Assembly (NCBI GenBank): GCA_900545715.1
Contig: URAJ01000001.1
Location: 108,248 to 172,247, forward strand
Origin: an uncultured Opitutales bacterium
GTDB taxonomy: Bacteria > Verrucomicrobiota > Verrucomicrobiia > Opitutales > Intestinicryptomonadaceae
Length of the DNA stretch: 64,000 nucleotides
Direction: 5' to 3'
Shown here: positions 52,543 to 63,154 of the stretch, piece after piece
Numbering within the stretch: the first letter of the stretch is position 1
Layout of the letters: each line of letters begins with the position of its first letter
The notes under the pieces: generated by a model
Database searches by the model: none
Told to the model about the DNA's origin: nothing
Seen by the model: only the letters and a program-made list of their open reading frames with translations
Position numbers and translations under genes: made by a program

Positions 52543-53937
52543 TTATTTTCTTCTGCGGTAGGCTACAAGCAACAAAGCGCACAAACCGAATACCGCGGCT
52601 ATTTCGGAAGGCTCGGGGACAGAGAACGTCACGTCGGCGCCTGTCGCTCCAAACACTGCTTTCCACGCAAAGCCGTTCGACACGCCGTTAAGCACAGTCC
52701 CTTCAACATCGCTTCCACTCTCGTAGGTTATCATATCTTCAAATATCGCCGCGTCCAGATTGACAAGCTCCTCCATCGCAACGGGATCAAACTGGAACTC
52801 CAATGTAAACGAACCGTCGCCCTTGCTAAGCTTCCCGCTGAATACAAGCTTGTCGAATGTGGCGTCGGCGGCGATATCAAAAAGTAGAGTTCCGCTGTTG
52901 AGAGTTCCGCTGCCGAAGCGCGCTATTCCTATATCGGGCGAGGTTGAGCCCGCATCGGTTTGGGCGGCTATTGAAAATGTACCGCCGTCGAGCACCAGCG
53001 AGCCAGAGATATAGTCGCCCGCACCGTAATTGAACACTCCGCTTTTTACTGTGAGAGTGTCTATTATGTTGGAGTTTGTCGCGCCTTCGCATTCGGTATA
53101 GCCAGACACTCTAAAGTTTTGCGTGCCTGTTCCGTCCATAGTCACGTTTAGGCGGGAATCCGCATGGGTAGTATATTTAGTGAATTTACCCTGCCATGAC
53201 CCGCCGTTAGTTATCGTTATGTTTGCGACCGACTTACTGCCATAATGCGAAGCGTCATTGAAACCAAGCACTAATGTACCGGAACCTTCAAGACCGCCCA
53301 CAGTGAGGTTTGACTCTAATTCCTTTGTATTGCGCGCAAATACGAGAGTTGCGCCAGAGTCGACATTTATTTTGCCGCCTATTGAAACATTTAAGGCATT
53401 AAAATAAACTCTAATTTCGCCTTTTGTATTTTTCTGGATATTTAAATCTCCGCCGACCTTAAATGCCGACAACGCAGATTGCGTACTTTCACCAAAAGCA
53501 ACTATCGATATTAAACCGTCGCCAATGTCGTTCTTTACTGTGAGATTTTTCTTAAAATCTAATGTGCCAGTGCCGCTAAACATAAGCTGCATCCAGTTAA
53601 AAGCTGAATTTATTACGGAATCGTTTGCTATTTCAAGTGTATTGGAGCCGCTTATTGAAATTCTATAATGATTGCTTCCCGTCATTTCCACGTTTAGGGA
53701 ATCAATTTTGTAGTTCCCGTTTACTGTTAAATTATATTGGCCGGAGGAATTGCCTTTTAGAACAACGTCGCCGCCGTTTTCGGGAAATGTCTGCGAAGTC
53801 GCCCCGCTCACGTCCCAAGCCGACGCATCGTTCCAATTGACGTTTGCGTCATATTTGTTTAATGTAAATGTCTCCGCAGATAGCGAAGCAGCGGCAAATA
53901 AAGCAGTTGTGGTTAATATTTGTTTCGTTATGCTCAT
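52543..53937 (-). CDS. PEP-CTERM beta-rich surface protein
   Basis: The product has 464 aa. It has a signal peptide (to SLSA) and, in the mature start, NWNDASAWDVSG. Repeats of beta-strands such as GGDVVLKGNSSGQYNLTVNG, GGKINVDSGATLVF and GGLEGSGTLVLG follow, like autotransporter-type beta-helix passengers. The tag VPEPSEIAAV, a hydrophobic helix and AYRRRK end the chain. A good ribosome-binding site AAAAGGAG (53947-53954) precedes the ATG. It shares its style with the PEP-CTERM proteins at 35.3 and 39.4 kb. Confidence 0.82.
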   Translation of the reverse strand: MSITKQILTTTALFAAASLSAETFTLNKYDANVNWNDASAWDVSGATSQTFPENGGDVVLKGNSSGQYNLTVNGNYKIDSLNVEMTGSNHYRISISGSNTLEIANDSVINSAFNWMQLMFSGTGTLDFKKNLTVKNDIGDGLISIVAFGESTQSALSAFKVGGDLNIQKNTKGEIRVYFNALNVSIGGKINVDSGATLVFARNTKELESNLTVGGLEGSGTLVLGFNDASHYGSKSVANITITNGGSWQGKFTKYTTHADSRLNVTMDGTGTQNFRVSGYTECEGATNSNIIDTLTVKSGVFNYGAGDYISGSLVLDGGTFSIAAQTDAGSTSPDIGIARFGSGTLNSGTLLFDIAADATFDKLVFSGKLSKGDGSFTLEFQFDPVAMEELVNLDAAIFEDMITYESGSDVEGTVLNGVSNGFAWKAVFGATGADVTFSVPEPSEIAAVFGLCALLLVAYRRRK

Positions 53938-54282
53938 ATCGAATTTCTCCTTTTCGGTATAATCTCCTATTACATAAAAATCCCATTTAAAAGTCTATTG
54001 TTGCAAATTTTAACGGTTAAAAAATTTTTTTAGAAAACTTATCTTCAAAATTCCCACTATCTTAAGGTGTTTTTTTTAATTATCCAACATCTCGCATATT
54101 CAAATTCCGCAAGCCGTTATCTACAATTATCGCAAAAAAATTAGGCGCATTTAAAATATTGCCCCGCAAAAGCGCATAAAAATTTTTCGGATTTGAATGC
54201 CCCTAAACAAAAGCGCAATCCACCTTGCAAAACCGCATTTCGCCGCGCATTAAAAAAATTTCAGCCTACGAAAAATAATAAA
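53938..54282. other. Promoter region of the 52.5 kb PEP-CTERM gene
   Basis: A/T-rich; no gene. On the minus strand TTAACC, 17 bases, TAGACT is a plausible promoter whose -35 half overlaps the palindrome at 54008-54022. The rest up to the GH106 terminator is unremarkable. Confidence 0.5.
54008..54022 (-). promoter_or_regulatory. 15-bp palindrome TTTTAACGGTTAAAA upstream of a PEP-CTERM gene
   Basis: Seven-base arms flank a central G, about 70 bases before the start codon. The core TTAACGGTTAA fits TTnACnGTnAA, shared with two other PEP-CTERM genes. It overlaps a likely -35 element. Confidence 0.45.
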
Positions 54283-54317
54283 GAAAAACGGTTCGGCAAA
54301 TAATCGCCGAACCGTTT
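54283..54317 (-). terminator. Terminator of the GH106-like gene
   Basis: A perfect 12-bp stem AAACGGTTCGGC/GCCGAACCGTTT with an 8-base loop, followed on the minus strand by T residues, about 90 bases beyond the stop codon. Confidence 0.88.
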
Positions 54318-54407
54318 GTATCATTATCTTAACCTATAAAAAAATTTTTCGCCCTCCGTATCCGTTTAAATTGCGCCGTATGGGGCGCGTGCAGGCCTAT
54401 GCGAAGG

Positions 54408-57400
54408 CTACTTTTCAGAGCCAACCTTTTTTATCTGAGAATGCAATATCATAGGCATTCCGCCGTATATTCCAGAGGCTATCGGCCCCGAATTCCAAGT
54501 GCCTTTTTGCCCACTGCCGGCGTCGGGATAGTGGTACCACAAATCGTTGCCCCAAGTTATCCGCTTGTCGGCAGGCAAAGTTGCGTCGTACAAGCACCTG
54601 TTCGCCCATGTGTTGCCGACTTCCGCAACTATCTTGTTTTTGCCGGCTTTAACATAGTCTGTGACATCGAGCCTGTACGGATATTTCCACACAGTCCCGA
54701 CAAGTTTGCCGTTGACGCTCACCCTCGCAACGTCTCCTACTTTCGCAAAGTCGAGGTACGCCCTCTTGTCGGCTCCCAATTTTTCGGCAGGTATGTCGGC
54801 GTACATCGTGTATTCCGCAACACCCGAATAATGCTTTATGCGCGGGTCGGAACTTTCCGTCCACGACTCAGGAGAATTAAATGTAGCCTTTTTCGGCCCG
54901 CCAAACTTCTCGTTAAACCTGACTTCGTACGGCGGCTTTATGACTGTCGGCTCAACTGCCTCCTCCGCTATCGCCGCCCCCTTGGAGCCGTCGGGGAAAA
55001 TGCATTCCACCTTCCCCTTTTCAAAAAATTCCGCTACAACCTTTCCGTCTTCTGAAACTGAAACGACCGGCTCCACGTCCGCAGCCTTCCTCGGGGCAAA
55101 CATTTGTTTCTTTGCGTCAGCTCCGACTTCCGCGTCGCCGAGCGCGCGGTTGTAAACCGTAAGCGACGATATTTCCCCATTGAACCCGCTACCCTCAAAT
55201 TCCGACGGATGCGGAATGCGCGGCGATTTAACCCCGGACTTTACAAATTTTCCGTTTATGTACAAATTCGGGATACCGTCGCGGTAAACTACCGCAACGC
55301 GCGTTTTCGGAGAAATCGGCGCCATATGGACCAATACGGCGTTTCTGTAACCTGCGCCGTGCTCCACAACGGCAATCCCGTTCGAACCCGCCATTGCGCC
55401 AATTCCGGTGTGCTTGTTGCCAAGCTCGTTGTGCATGCCAACAGCCGGCACTGCTTCAACTTCGCGCTTCGGATTTATAATGCCGTAATTCTGCTCTTTA
55501 AACTCGCCAATCTCGGCCTTCGGAGAAACGGTAAACGCCATCGAGAAATTGTTCTCAGGCGAACCCGCGAGCGAGCCGCCGCCCGCCGCGACATTCGGGA
55601 AACGCTCAGCTCCGTTTATTGAATATCCGCCAATTTGAGCGGCATTGGGCTTTCCGCCGAACACTACGAATAAATTTGTGTGCGGAGGCAAACTAAGCGG
55701 CACGGAAGTATAGCCATCCTTTTCCGAGACCGCAGCCGCCGCATATTTGCGCCCGGTTTCAGGATCCCAAACGCTTACGCCCTTGCCAGCGACGTCGAAC
55801 GACGCCACGATTTTCTGCGTTGCAGCCGTAGCATTCAAGACCCAGTACCATGCAGAACCGTCTTTGTGGATTCTCTTGGTCCAGAGGATTTTTGACGAAT
55901 CCAATTCGCCCGCCGAGCCACGGCAGAAAAACGACGGCTTTATGCCGGCCGCCTCAGCCGCCTCCTTCGCGGAATAGTTTGCGTACACAGTCCCCTTGCC
56001 GATTTTCCTGACCGACTTCTCCGGCCCGCCGAAAAGCTCTTTATTGAGCGCGCGCCACTGGCGCTCGGCGCGCTTTCCGCCAACGAGCGTATCGTACCTG
56101 CCGCCGTAGAAGTAGCCGGCTATCGACGCGCCCGCCTCGACGTACTCCTTCAATTTTTTAAGGGTGTCCAGGCGCAAAAATCTGTCCTTGTTAATAGCCA
56201 TGAGGTCGTATTCCATTCTCCCAGGGCTTACCAATTTTCCGTTTTCGACGCGCAGGTAGTTGCGGACGCCGTCTCCGTTTACCATGTCTATCTCAACATT
56301 TTCCGGAGGCTCTATCGTGCCGTTTTCCACCGGAACCCTGTCCGATACAAAACTTAATATGCGCGCGCCGGATTTCCCCTTTTGCATCATATACTGGACT
56401 CTCGCAATGTAGTCGAAGAACGGCCTTGAAAGCTTAAACCACGGCATTTTGCGGTTTAAGACCGACCCCCACGGTTCCATCTGCCAACCCGGGACGCTCT
56501 CGTCCGGCTGGTGTGTGTATGAATGGAATACCATCACGTTGTAGCCCGAAAGCAATATCGTGTCCGTAACGCCTTTGAGGGAACTTGGGCAATCGGTCCA
56601 GTTTCCGTTTGCCTGCGATAGTGATTCGCATGTGGTGAACTCTTTGCCGTAAAAGTGCGAGGCGCTCGGGGCATTGCCCCATCTGCCATTCCCTTCCGTC
56701 GCAAACCGCGCTCCTTCGACGCCGTTTGTGCGGCGCATTCCCTGCCATACCTCGTGCTGCGGAATATCGGATACTTTAAAGCCGTACATAGGGTCGCACA
56801 TAAATGTCTCCGAGGCGGGCTCGCTTTCGTATAGAAGCCCGGACTCCCTTATGCGCTCGCCGAGGCGCCCGTAGAAATTCTCCATGACGAGTTTTGAGGT
56901 CACCGCGCGCAAGTCCGATGCGAACGCCTCCGTGCGCTGTTTTCCGCCAACGCAGTCTCCGACAAATGTCGGGGCGAATTTGAGCATATCGTATCCGTTT
57001 TCCTTTTTGAAAATATCGTCGAGCCCGTCGGTCCAGCTCTGGTTTCCGCACTCCCATGAGTCTGTCTCTACATATTTAAATATTTTGCCTGCGTCGGCGC
57101 CGGCGGTCTCAATCATCTTTTTTATATAAGAGTCGAAGTGCGTATCCACGGCTTTTTTGCTCATTTTGTCTATCTCGAGCCCAGCGCCGCCTTTTGTAGC
57201 GGGATGGACGCGTCTGCCGCTCGTCGTAAACCCGAGGCGCATAATATTCCACTTGCCGGCGGGCACGTTCCATTTAAAGTTTCCATCGGCATCGAGGGCG
57301 TTTTTAAATATATGGACGTTCTTGCTGTCGATTACGGCGTTTTCGGGAACGGGAATGTCGTCGTATGGAAGCGGCATTGAAGTTGAGCTTCTATGCGGAA

Positions 57401-58472
57401 CTATATTGACCTTCGCAAGCTGGGCTTGGATAAAGGGCATTTTTGCGGGCAGCGATCCCGGGGAGACGAGTTCAAGCCCAAGAACATCAATAATACCGGT
57501 TTTATTTTCCCAGTCGCGGTAATTGTCTTTGCGCACTATACGCCAGAATTTAGCCTTTTTGGCGGGAAATTTTATGAGGACGTCGCCGCTCTTAAAGTTT
57601 ACGTCGGCGACTTTTTCAAAGGTCTTGCCGTCTTCGGAGGCTTCGAGGACGACAGGCCGCGGAAGCTGCCAATGTCTTCTAAGCGAAAGCGCGAGTGTGT
57701 CCGCCTCGTAAGGCTCGTTAAATTCGAGCACGAAGCCGAACGATTCAAATTTTGTCTTTTCAGTTTTCGCGGAGAAATTCTTCCCGCGCCAATTTGTGAT
57801 GGGCTCGAATGGGACTGTTTCCGGGGTCGCCGGCGAGATGCTTTTTAGCTTTGAATACATTCCAGGGGTGTCTGGGCGCACATTCGGCCACGCTATTACT
57901 GCGATATCGTTGTAATAGCCCATATTTGCGTAAGGCTTTGGAAGGTTTATCGACTTCTGCCCCGCGCCCTCAACCTTTTTTATCGTCCATGAAAGGGTTT
58001 TCATGGAATCTTCGGGCGCAATCCACGGACCTCCCGCCTCCGACCAGCCGTCGCAATTATGTATGCCTATATCGACTCCGAACTCCTTTCCCTTATCGAC
58101 TGCGAATTTGAAAGTCTCAAACCATTCGGGAGAATTGAAAACCAGAGGCCCGGGCTTGGTCTTGCTCCTCATAACATTGCTGCAATTCGCGCTAATGTTA
58201 AATATGATGGCCGCCCCGTATCCGTTTTCAGACATCGCCTTCAAGTCGGCCTCAATACCCTCTTTGGAAACGTTGCCGTCAATCCAATGCCACCAAGTCT
58301 GGGGGCGCGATTTTCCCGTCGGATTGAGAAACTCGCCGTATTTTGGCGCGCTCGAAGGCTCGTCTGGATTATAATTCGTGTATTTGTAAAATTCGCCGTC
58401 GTCAGCCGACGCTGTAAGCGACAACATTCCAAAGGTTGAAGCCGCGACAATTATTAACTTATCTTTCAGCAT
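54408..58472 (-). CDS. Very large exported GH106-like alpha-L-rhamnosidase
   Basis: The product has 1354 aa with a signal peptide (to TASA). The N-terminal RPQTWWHWIDGNVSKEGIEADLKAM and VDIGIHNCDGWSEAGGPWI match the start of the GH106 catalytic module. An internal segment near residues 960-1120 looks like a LamG/concanavalin module (VAVVYRDGIPNLYINGKFV, ISSLTVYNRAL). The C-terminal part has the galactose-binding-like VAEYTMYADIP, LDFAKVGDVARVSVNG and GNTWANR. It likely removes rhamnose from plant or microbial glycans outside or in the periplasm. A strong GGGGAG ribosome site precedes the ATG. It stands alone. Confidence 0.85.
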   Translation of the reverse strand: MLKDKLIIVAASTFGMLSLTASADDGEFYKYTNYNPDEPSSAPKYGEFLNPTGKSRPQTWWHWIDGNVSKEGIEADLKAMSENGYGAAIIFNISANCSNVMRSKTKPGPLVFNSPEWFETFKFAVDKGKEFGVDIGIHNCDGWSEAGGPWIAPEDSMKTLSWTIKKVEGAGQKSINLPKPYANMGYYNDIAVIAWPNVRPDTPGMYSKLKSISPATPETVPFEPITNWRGKNFSAKTEKTKFESFGFVLEFNEPYEADTLALSLRRHWQLPRPVVLEASEDGKTFEKVADVNFKSGDVLIKFPAKKAKFWRIVRKDNYRDWENKTGIIDVLGLELVSPGSLPAKMPFIQAQLAKVNIVPHRSSTSMPLPYDDIPVPENAVIDSKNVHIFKNALDADGNFKWNVPAGKWNIMRLGFTTSGRRVHPATKGGAGLEIDKMSKKAVDTHFDSYIKKMIETAGADAGKIFKYVETDSWECGNQSWTDGLDDIFKKENGYDMLKFAPTFVGDCVGGKQRTEAFASDLRAVTSKLVMENFYGRLGERIRESGLLYESEPASETFMCDPMYGFKVSDIPQHEVWQGMRRTNGVEGARFATEGNGRWGNAPSASHFYGKEFTTCESLSQANGNWTDCPSSLKGVTDTILLSGYNVMVFHSYTHQPDESVPGWQMEPWGSVLNRKMPWFKLSRPFFDYIARVQYMMQKGKSGARILSFVSDRVPVENGTIEPPENVEIDMVNGDGVRNYLRVENGKLVSPGRMEYDLMAINKDRFLRLDTLKKLKEYVEAGASIAGYFYGGRYDTLVGGKRAERQWRALNKELFGGPEKSVRKIGKGTVYANYSAKEAAEAAGIKPSFFCRGSAGELDSSKILWTKRIHKDGSAWYWVLNATAATQKIVASFDVAGKGVSVWDPETGRKYAAAAVSEKDGYTSVPLSLPPHTNLFVVFGGKPNAAQIGGYSINGAERFPNVAAGGGSLAGSPENNFSMAFTVSPKAEIGEFKEQNYGIINPKREVEAVPAVGMHNELGNKHTGIGAMAGSNGIAVVEHGAGYRNAVLVHMAPISPKTRVAVVYRDGIPNLYINGKFVKSGVKSPRIPHPSEFEGSGFNGEISSLTVYNRALGDAEVGADAKKQMFAPRKAADVEPVVSVSEDGKVVAEFFEKGKVECIFPDGSKGAAIAEEAVEPTVIKPPYEVRFNEKFGGPKKATFNSPESWTESSDPRIKHYSGVAEYTMYADIPAEKLGADKRAYLDFAKVGDVARVSVNGKLVGTVWKYPYRLDVTDYVKAGKNKIVAEVGNTWANRCLYDATLPADKRITWGNDLWYHYPDAGSGQKGTWNSGPIASGIYGGMPMILHSQIKKVGSEK

Positions 58473-58805
58473 AAATTTCTCCCCGATAATTTAAACAAAC
58501 GCAAAGAAGTTAAATTTTTAGATAAACTACATATTTAGAATGGTAATTGCAAGATTTTTCTAACAAAAATAAAAAAAATCCCAAAAAAACAAATAAAATA
58601 GTTGTTTAAAAATGCTTGACTGTCAGTGGGCATTTTAAAGACTATAATTAAAAGCCACGGTTATGGCCGCGGCGAATTTTGAGGTTGCGCGTATAAAAAG
58701 CCCCGACTAAAAACCGGGGAATTTTGGCGCGTGCTCAAAATGCGCGAAGAAAACAATGCCCTGCGCCCCCGCGCCAAGACATTTAACAAACCAAAACAAC
58801 GAGTA
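58473..58805. promoter_or_regulatory. Divergent promoter region between GH106-like gene and mutA
   Basis: A perfect TATAAT is at 58643-58648 on the plus strand; TTGACT at 58616-58621 is 21 bases upstream, longer than the usual 17. TTGACTGTCAG (58616-58626) is a near match to the TTnACnGTnAA palindrome. A CCCCG/CGGGG hairpin (58701-58719) lies in the mutA leader. The leader would be about 150 bases; no known riboswitch was recognised. Confidence 0.45.
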
Positions 58806-60890
58806 ATGAAAAACGAAAACAATCTGTTCGCAGAATTCAAACCGTCTACTTACGAAGAATGGAAAGAAGCGTCGGAAAAACTCCTAAAAGGCGCGCCCTT
58901 CGATAAGAAGATGTACTCAAAAACTCCCGAAGGGATTGTCCTCAGACCCATATATAATAAAGAGGACATAAACTTTGAGATCTCCCTGCCCGGATACGAC
59001 GACTACGTCCGCGGGACGACTGTGGAAGGCAACAAAGGCAGCCCGTGGAAAATTGACCAGCAGATATACGCCTCCACTCCGAAAGAATTTAACAAGCTCG
59101 CGCTCGACGCCCTGAACAAGGGGCAGACAGCCTTGGAAATAAAGCTCGACTGCCCGAGCTCCCGCGGGATAGACGCCGACAAGTCCGAAGAAGGCAAGGT
59201 CGGCTGCTGCGGGCTGTCGGTCTCCACGAAAAAAGACTTCGACGAAGCCTTGAAAGGCATCGAAACCGACTGCGTTGAAATAAATATATCCACCGGTTCA
59301 AGAGCCGCCGACATCGCCGCCATTCTCTACGCCTCGCAAAAGGGCAAAAAACTTTCCGGCGGCATAAGATTCGACCCCATCGGCACGCTCGCAAAGCGCG
59401 GCAAGCTCGATCGCAAGCTCGACTGCGCGTTTGACGAAATGTTCGCGCTCGCGTCGTTCAACGCCAAGAACATGCCCTCGTTCGGCGCGATAGGCGTCGA
59501 TACAATGCCCTACTCCTCCTCCGGCGCAAGCGCGGTCGAAGAGCTCGGCATAGCCATGTCAACGGCGGCTACATATCTCCGCGAAATGCTCGCAAGGGGC
59601 ATGGAAATAGACGAAGCAGCCCCCCTCGTGCGCTTCCGCATGTCGCTGGGCTCGGACTTCTTCATGACGATAGCAAAACTCAGGGCAGCACGCGTGCTCT
59701 GGGCAAAAGTTGTAGAAGCCTTCGGAGGCTCCGAGGACTCGCGCAAGATACGCTTGAACGTTTCTACCGCAACCTACAACAAAACTGTTTACGACCCGTA
59801 CGTCAATATGCTGCGCACCGCGACCGAAGCCTTCTCCGGAGTCATCGGCGGCTGCGATTCAATGACGGTTGCGCCCTTCGACGAAATTATCCGCAAGCCC
59901 GACGAATTCTCTTCGAGAATCTCCCGCAACCAGCAGATAATTTTGCAGGAAGAATGCAATCTAACCGACGTTATCGACCCCGCGGGCGGTTCCTACTACG
60001 TCGAAACGCTGACGAAGGAAGTCGCCGCAAAGTCTTGGGAATTCTTCGTAAAGATTGAGGCCGAAGGCGGAATAGTAAAGGCGCTCGAATCCGGATTTGT
60101 GCAGGACGCCATAGCCGCCACCGACGAAGCCAAGAAGAAGCTCATCGACACTCGCAGAAGCTCGATAGTCGGCACAAACAACTACGCAAACCTCGGCGAA
60201 AAGCTCCTTGAAAAGCCCGCGTGCAAATGCGCCGAAATCTTCAAGGAAAGAGCGGCAGAAGTCGCCGCGGCGAAATCCGACGAAAAAGTCGAAATAGGCT
60301 CCGCGAAGGGCGCTGAGGCATTTGAAAAGCTCGTTGAAGCAGCCGAAAGGGGCGCTGGAATATCGGCTCTCAGCGCTGCGATGTGCAAGTGCGGCTCGGC
60401 GGAAACTTCCGTAAAGCCCCTACACATCCACAGGGCGGTAGAACACTTTGAAGCCCTCCGCAAGGCAAGCGCGGACTTCAAGGAAAAGACGGGTTCCGGC
60501 CCGAAGATTTTCCTCGCCACGATGGGACCGCTCGTCCAGCACAAGATAAGGGCGGACTTCATACGCGGATTCTTCCAAGTTGGCGGGTTCGACGTAATCT
60601 ACCCCAACGGGTTCCAAACTCCCGAAGAAGCGGCGAAGGCCTTCGCCGAAAGCGGCGCAAAATACGCCGTAATATGCTCTACGGACGATACGTATCCGGA
60701 GCTTGTTCCGCCGGTGACCAAGGCTCTAAAAGCCGCAAAGCCCGACGGCGTCGTAATGCTTGCAGGCATTCCGAATCCCGACTTTGAACAGTCTTACAAG
60801 GACGCGGGCCTCGACGGAAGCATAAGCATAAAGAGCAACAACTACCAGACGCTGAAATCGATGCTCGAAAGCCTCGGCGTGCTCAAATAA
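58806..60890 (+). CDS. mutA: Methylmalonyl-CoA mutase, small (beta) subunit
   Basis: The product has 694 aa from the ATG at 58806 (a GTG at 58731 would add 25 residues). It forms a heterodimer with the next gene's product and interconverts succinyl-CoA and methylmalonyl-CoA. The TIM-barrel part is recognisable ([49 protein letters not shown]). The C-terminal B12-like domain ([24 protein letters not shown]) lacks the cobalt-ligand DxHxxG, as expected for the non-catalytic subunit. The gap to the large subunit is 23 bases. Confidence 0.95.
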   Translation: MKNENNLFAEFKPSTYEEWKEASEKLLKGAPFDKKMYSKTPEGIVLRPIYNKEDINFEISLPGYDDYVRGTTVEGNKGSPWKIDQQIYASTPKEFNKLALDALNKGQTALEIKLDCPSSRGIDADKSEEGKVGCCGLSVSTKKDFDEALKGIETDCVEINISTGSRAADIAAILYASQKGKKLSGGIRFDPIGTLAKRGKLDRKLDCAFDEMFALASFNAKNMPSFGAIGVDTMPYSSSGASAVEELGIAMSTAATYLREMLARGMEIDEAAPLVRFRMSLGSDFFMTIAKLRAARVLWAKVVEAFGGSEDSRKIRLNVSTATYNKTVYDPYVNMLRTATEAFSGVIGGCDSMTVAPFDEIIRKPDEFSSRISRNQQIILQEECNLTDVIDPAGGSYYVETLTKEVAAKSWEFFVKIEAEGGIVKALESGFVQDAIAATDEAKKKLIDTRRSSIVGTNNYANLGEKLLEKPACKCAEIFKERAAEVAAAKSDEKVEIGSAKGAEAFEKLVEAAERGAGISALSAAMCKCGSAETSVKPLHIHRAVEHFEALRKASADFKEKTGSGPKIFLATMGPLVQHKIRADFIRGFFQVGGFDVIYPNGFQTPEEAAKAFAESGAKYAVICSTDDTYPELVPPVTKALKAAKPDGVVMLAGIPNPDFEQSYKDAGLDGSISIKSNNYQTLKSMLESLGVLK

Positions 60891-60913
60891 AGGGAATAGA
60901 AAGGAATCCGAAA

Positions 60914-63094
60914 ATGAGTAAAAATCCCGATTTTACAAAAATGGCGTTTGAAACGCCGAAACCGAAACAGACCCTCGAACAATGGAAGGCCGACATAGAA
61001 AAGAAGACCGGCCGCAAGTTCGACGATCTCATCTCCGACACGATGGAGCAAATCCCCGTAAAGCCGCTTTACACTGCGGCCGACTACGAAGGAATGGAAC
61101 ACCTCGGCTTTACGGCGGGCATACCTCCGTACCTCAGGGGACCGTACGCCACGATGTACGTAGTGCGTCCGTGGACGGTTCGCCAGTACGCAGGCTTCTC
61201 GACAGCCGAAGAATCCAACGCATTCTACCGCCGCAACCTCGCGGCAGGGCAGAAAGGACTCTCTATTGCTTTCGACCTCGCGACCCACAGAGGCTATGAC
61301 TCCGACCACCCGCGCGTAGTCGGCGACGTCGGCAAGGCGGGCGTTGCTGTCGATTCCATTATGGATATGGAAGTGCTGTTCGACAAGATTCCGCTTTCGC
61401 AAGTGTCCGTTTCCATGACGATGAACGGCGCCGTTCTCCCGATTCTCGCATTCTACATAGTTGCAGGTCTGGAACAGGGCGCAAAGCTCGAACAGCTCAC
61501 CGGAACCATTCAGAACGACATTTTGAAGGAGTTCATGGTCCGCAACACCTACATCTATCCCCCGGAATCCTCGATGCGCATAATCGGCGACATATTCGCG
61601 TACACCTCGAAGAATATGCCGAAGTTCAACAGCATCTCCATTTCCGGCTACCATATGCAGGAAGCGGGAGCCACCGCAGACCTCGAAATGGCGTACACGC
61701 TCGCGGACGGGCTCGAATATTTGAGGTGCGGCGAAAAGGCCGGGCTTAAAGTTGACCAGTTTGCGCCGAGACTCAGCTTCTTCTGGGCGATAGGCAAAAA
61801 CTACTTTATGGAAGTCGCAAAAATGCGCGCGGCAAGAATGCTCTGGGCGAAAATCGTCAAGGGATTCAACCCCGAAAACCTCAAGAGCATGGCGCTGCGC
61901 ACGCACTCGCAGACGAGCGGCTGGTCGCTCACAGAGCAGGATCCCTTCAACAACGTCACCCGCACGGTAATCGAGGCGATGGGCGCCGCGCTCGGACACA
62001 CTCAGAGCTTGCATACGAACGCGCTCGACGAAGCGATAGCCCTGCCGACCGACTTCTCGGCGAGAATCGCGCGCAACACACAGCTTTACTTGCAGGACGA
62101 AACCGGCATCTGCCGCGTAATCGACCCGTGGGCCGGCTCCTACTACGTTGAGAGCCTGACCGACGCCCTCGTAAAGCGCGCGTGGGGCCACATACAGGAA
62201 GTCGAATCGCACGGCGGCATGACAAAGGCAATCGAAGCTGGCCTTCCGAAGCTCAGAATCGAGGAAGCCTCCGCGAGAAGGCAGGCGCGCATCGACGGCG
62301 GCCGCGAAACCATCGTCGGGCTCACCAAGTACAAGCTCGACAAGGAAGCGCCCCTCGACATTCTCGACATCGACAATACGGCAGTCCGCGAAGCCCAAAT
62401 CAAGAAGCTGGAAATTCTCCGCAAGAACAGGGACAACGACGAAGTCCGCCGCATACTCGAATCCATCACCGAATGCGCCGCTACCGGCAAGGGCAACCTG
62501 CTTGAACTGAGCGTTGCCGCCGCAAAAGCCCGCGCGAGCCTCGGCGAAATTTCGCTCGCCTGCGAAAAAGTATTCGGAAGGTACAAGGCCGTAATCCGCT
62601 CGATAAGCGGCGTGTACGAGAAGGAACTTATGAAGGACAAGAAAAACGCCGAAATCGTTTCGGAAATATCCAAGCTTATAAAGAAGTTTGAAGAGAAAGA
62701 GGGTCGCAAACCCAGAATCCTCATCGCGAAGATGGGGCAGGACGGGCATGACCGCGGCGCGAAAGTCGTCGGAACGGCGTACGCCGACCTCGGCTTTGAC
62801 GTCGATATGGGACCCTTGTTCCAGACGCCTGAAGAAACAGCGAAAATGGCCGTCGAAAACGACGTCCACGTCGTGGCGATGAGCTCTCTCGCGGCTGGGC
62901 ACAAAACGCTTCTGCCCGCTCTCGTTGAAGAATTGAAGAAGCTCGGAAGAGAAGACATAATGATTATAGTCGGCGGTGTAATTCCCGCGCAGGACTACAA
63001 ATTCCTTCTCGACCATGGCGCGAGCGCAATATTCGGGCCCGGTACCGTAATTCCGGAATCGGCAAAGAAGATTCTCGAATTGCTGCTCGCATAA
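60914..63094 (+). CDS. mutB: Methylmalonyl-CoA mutase, large (alpha) subunit
   Basis: The product has 726 aa. This is the catalytic, adenosylcobalamin-binding subunit. The barrel shows [36 protein letters not shown] and [15 protein letters not shown], all characteristic. The C-terminal domain has [10 protein letters not shown] with the cobalt-ligand His in DGHDRG (residues 610-615), followed by the nucleotide-loop motifs SSLAAGH and VGGVIP. It completes the B12 demand that the riboswitch locus can supply. Used for propionate formation or breakdown; direction is unknown, since epimerase and carboxylase genes are not here. Confidence 0.97.
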   Translation: MSKNPDFTKMAFETPKPKQTLEQWKADIEKKTGRKFDDLISDTMEQIPVKPLYTAADYEGMEHLGFTAGIPPYLRGPYATMYVVRPWTVRQYAGFSTAEESNAFYRRNLAAGQKGLSIAFDLATHRGYDSDHPRVVGDVGKAGVAVDSIMDMEVLFDKIPLSQVSVSMTMNGAVLPILAFYIVAGLEQGAKLEQLTGTIQNDILKEFMVRNTYIYPPESSMRIIGDIFAYTSKNMPKFNSISISGYHMQEAGATADLEMAYTLADGLEYLRCGEKAGLKVDQFAPRLSFFWAIGKNYFMEVAKMRAARMLWAKIVKGFNPENLKSMALRTHSQTSGWSLTEQDPFNNVTRTVIEAMGAALGHTQSLHTNALDEAIALPTDFSARIARNTQLYLQDETGICRVIDPWAGSYYVESLTDALVKRAWGHIQEVESHGGMTKAIEAGLPKLRIEEASARRQARIDGGRETIVGLTKYKLDKEAPLDILDIDNTAVREAQIKKLEILRKNRDNDEVRRILESITECAATGKGNLLELSVAAAKARASLGEISLACEKVFGRYKAVIRSISGVYEKELMKDKKNAEIVSEISKLIKKFEEKEGRKPRILIAKMGQDGHDRGAKVVGTAYADLGFDVDMGPLFQTPEETAKMAVENDVHVVAMSSLAAGHKTLLPALVEELKKLGREDIMIIVGGVIPAQDYKFLLDHGASAIFGPGTVIPESAKKILELLLA

Positions 63095-63120
63095 TACGGG
63101 CTAGAAATTCAGATAATTTA

Positions 63121-63154
63121 AGCGGACGGGGGCTTTCCCCTGCCCGCTTTTTTT
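63121..63154 (+). terminator. Terminator of mutA-mutB
   Basis: A 12-bp stem AGCGGACGGGGG/CCCCTGCCCGCT with one mismatch and one wobble and a CTTT loop is followed by seven T, 26 bases after the stop. Confidence 0.9.

Noticed and set aside
60842..63016. A 724-codon open frame on the minus strand, antisense to the mutB gene
   Set aside because: It mirrors the codon bias of mutB on the other strand, has no family signature, and its Arg/Val/His-rich product looks like a reverse-frame translation.
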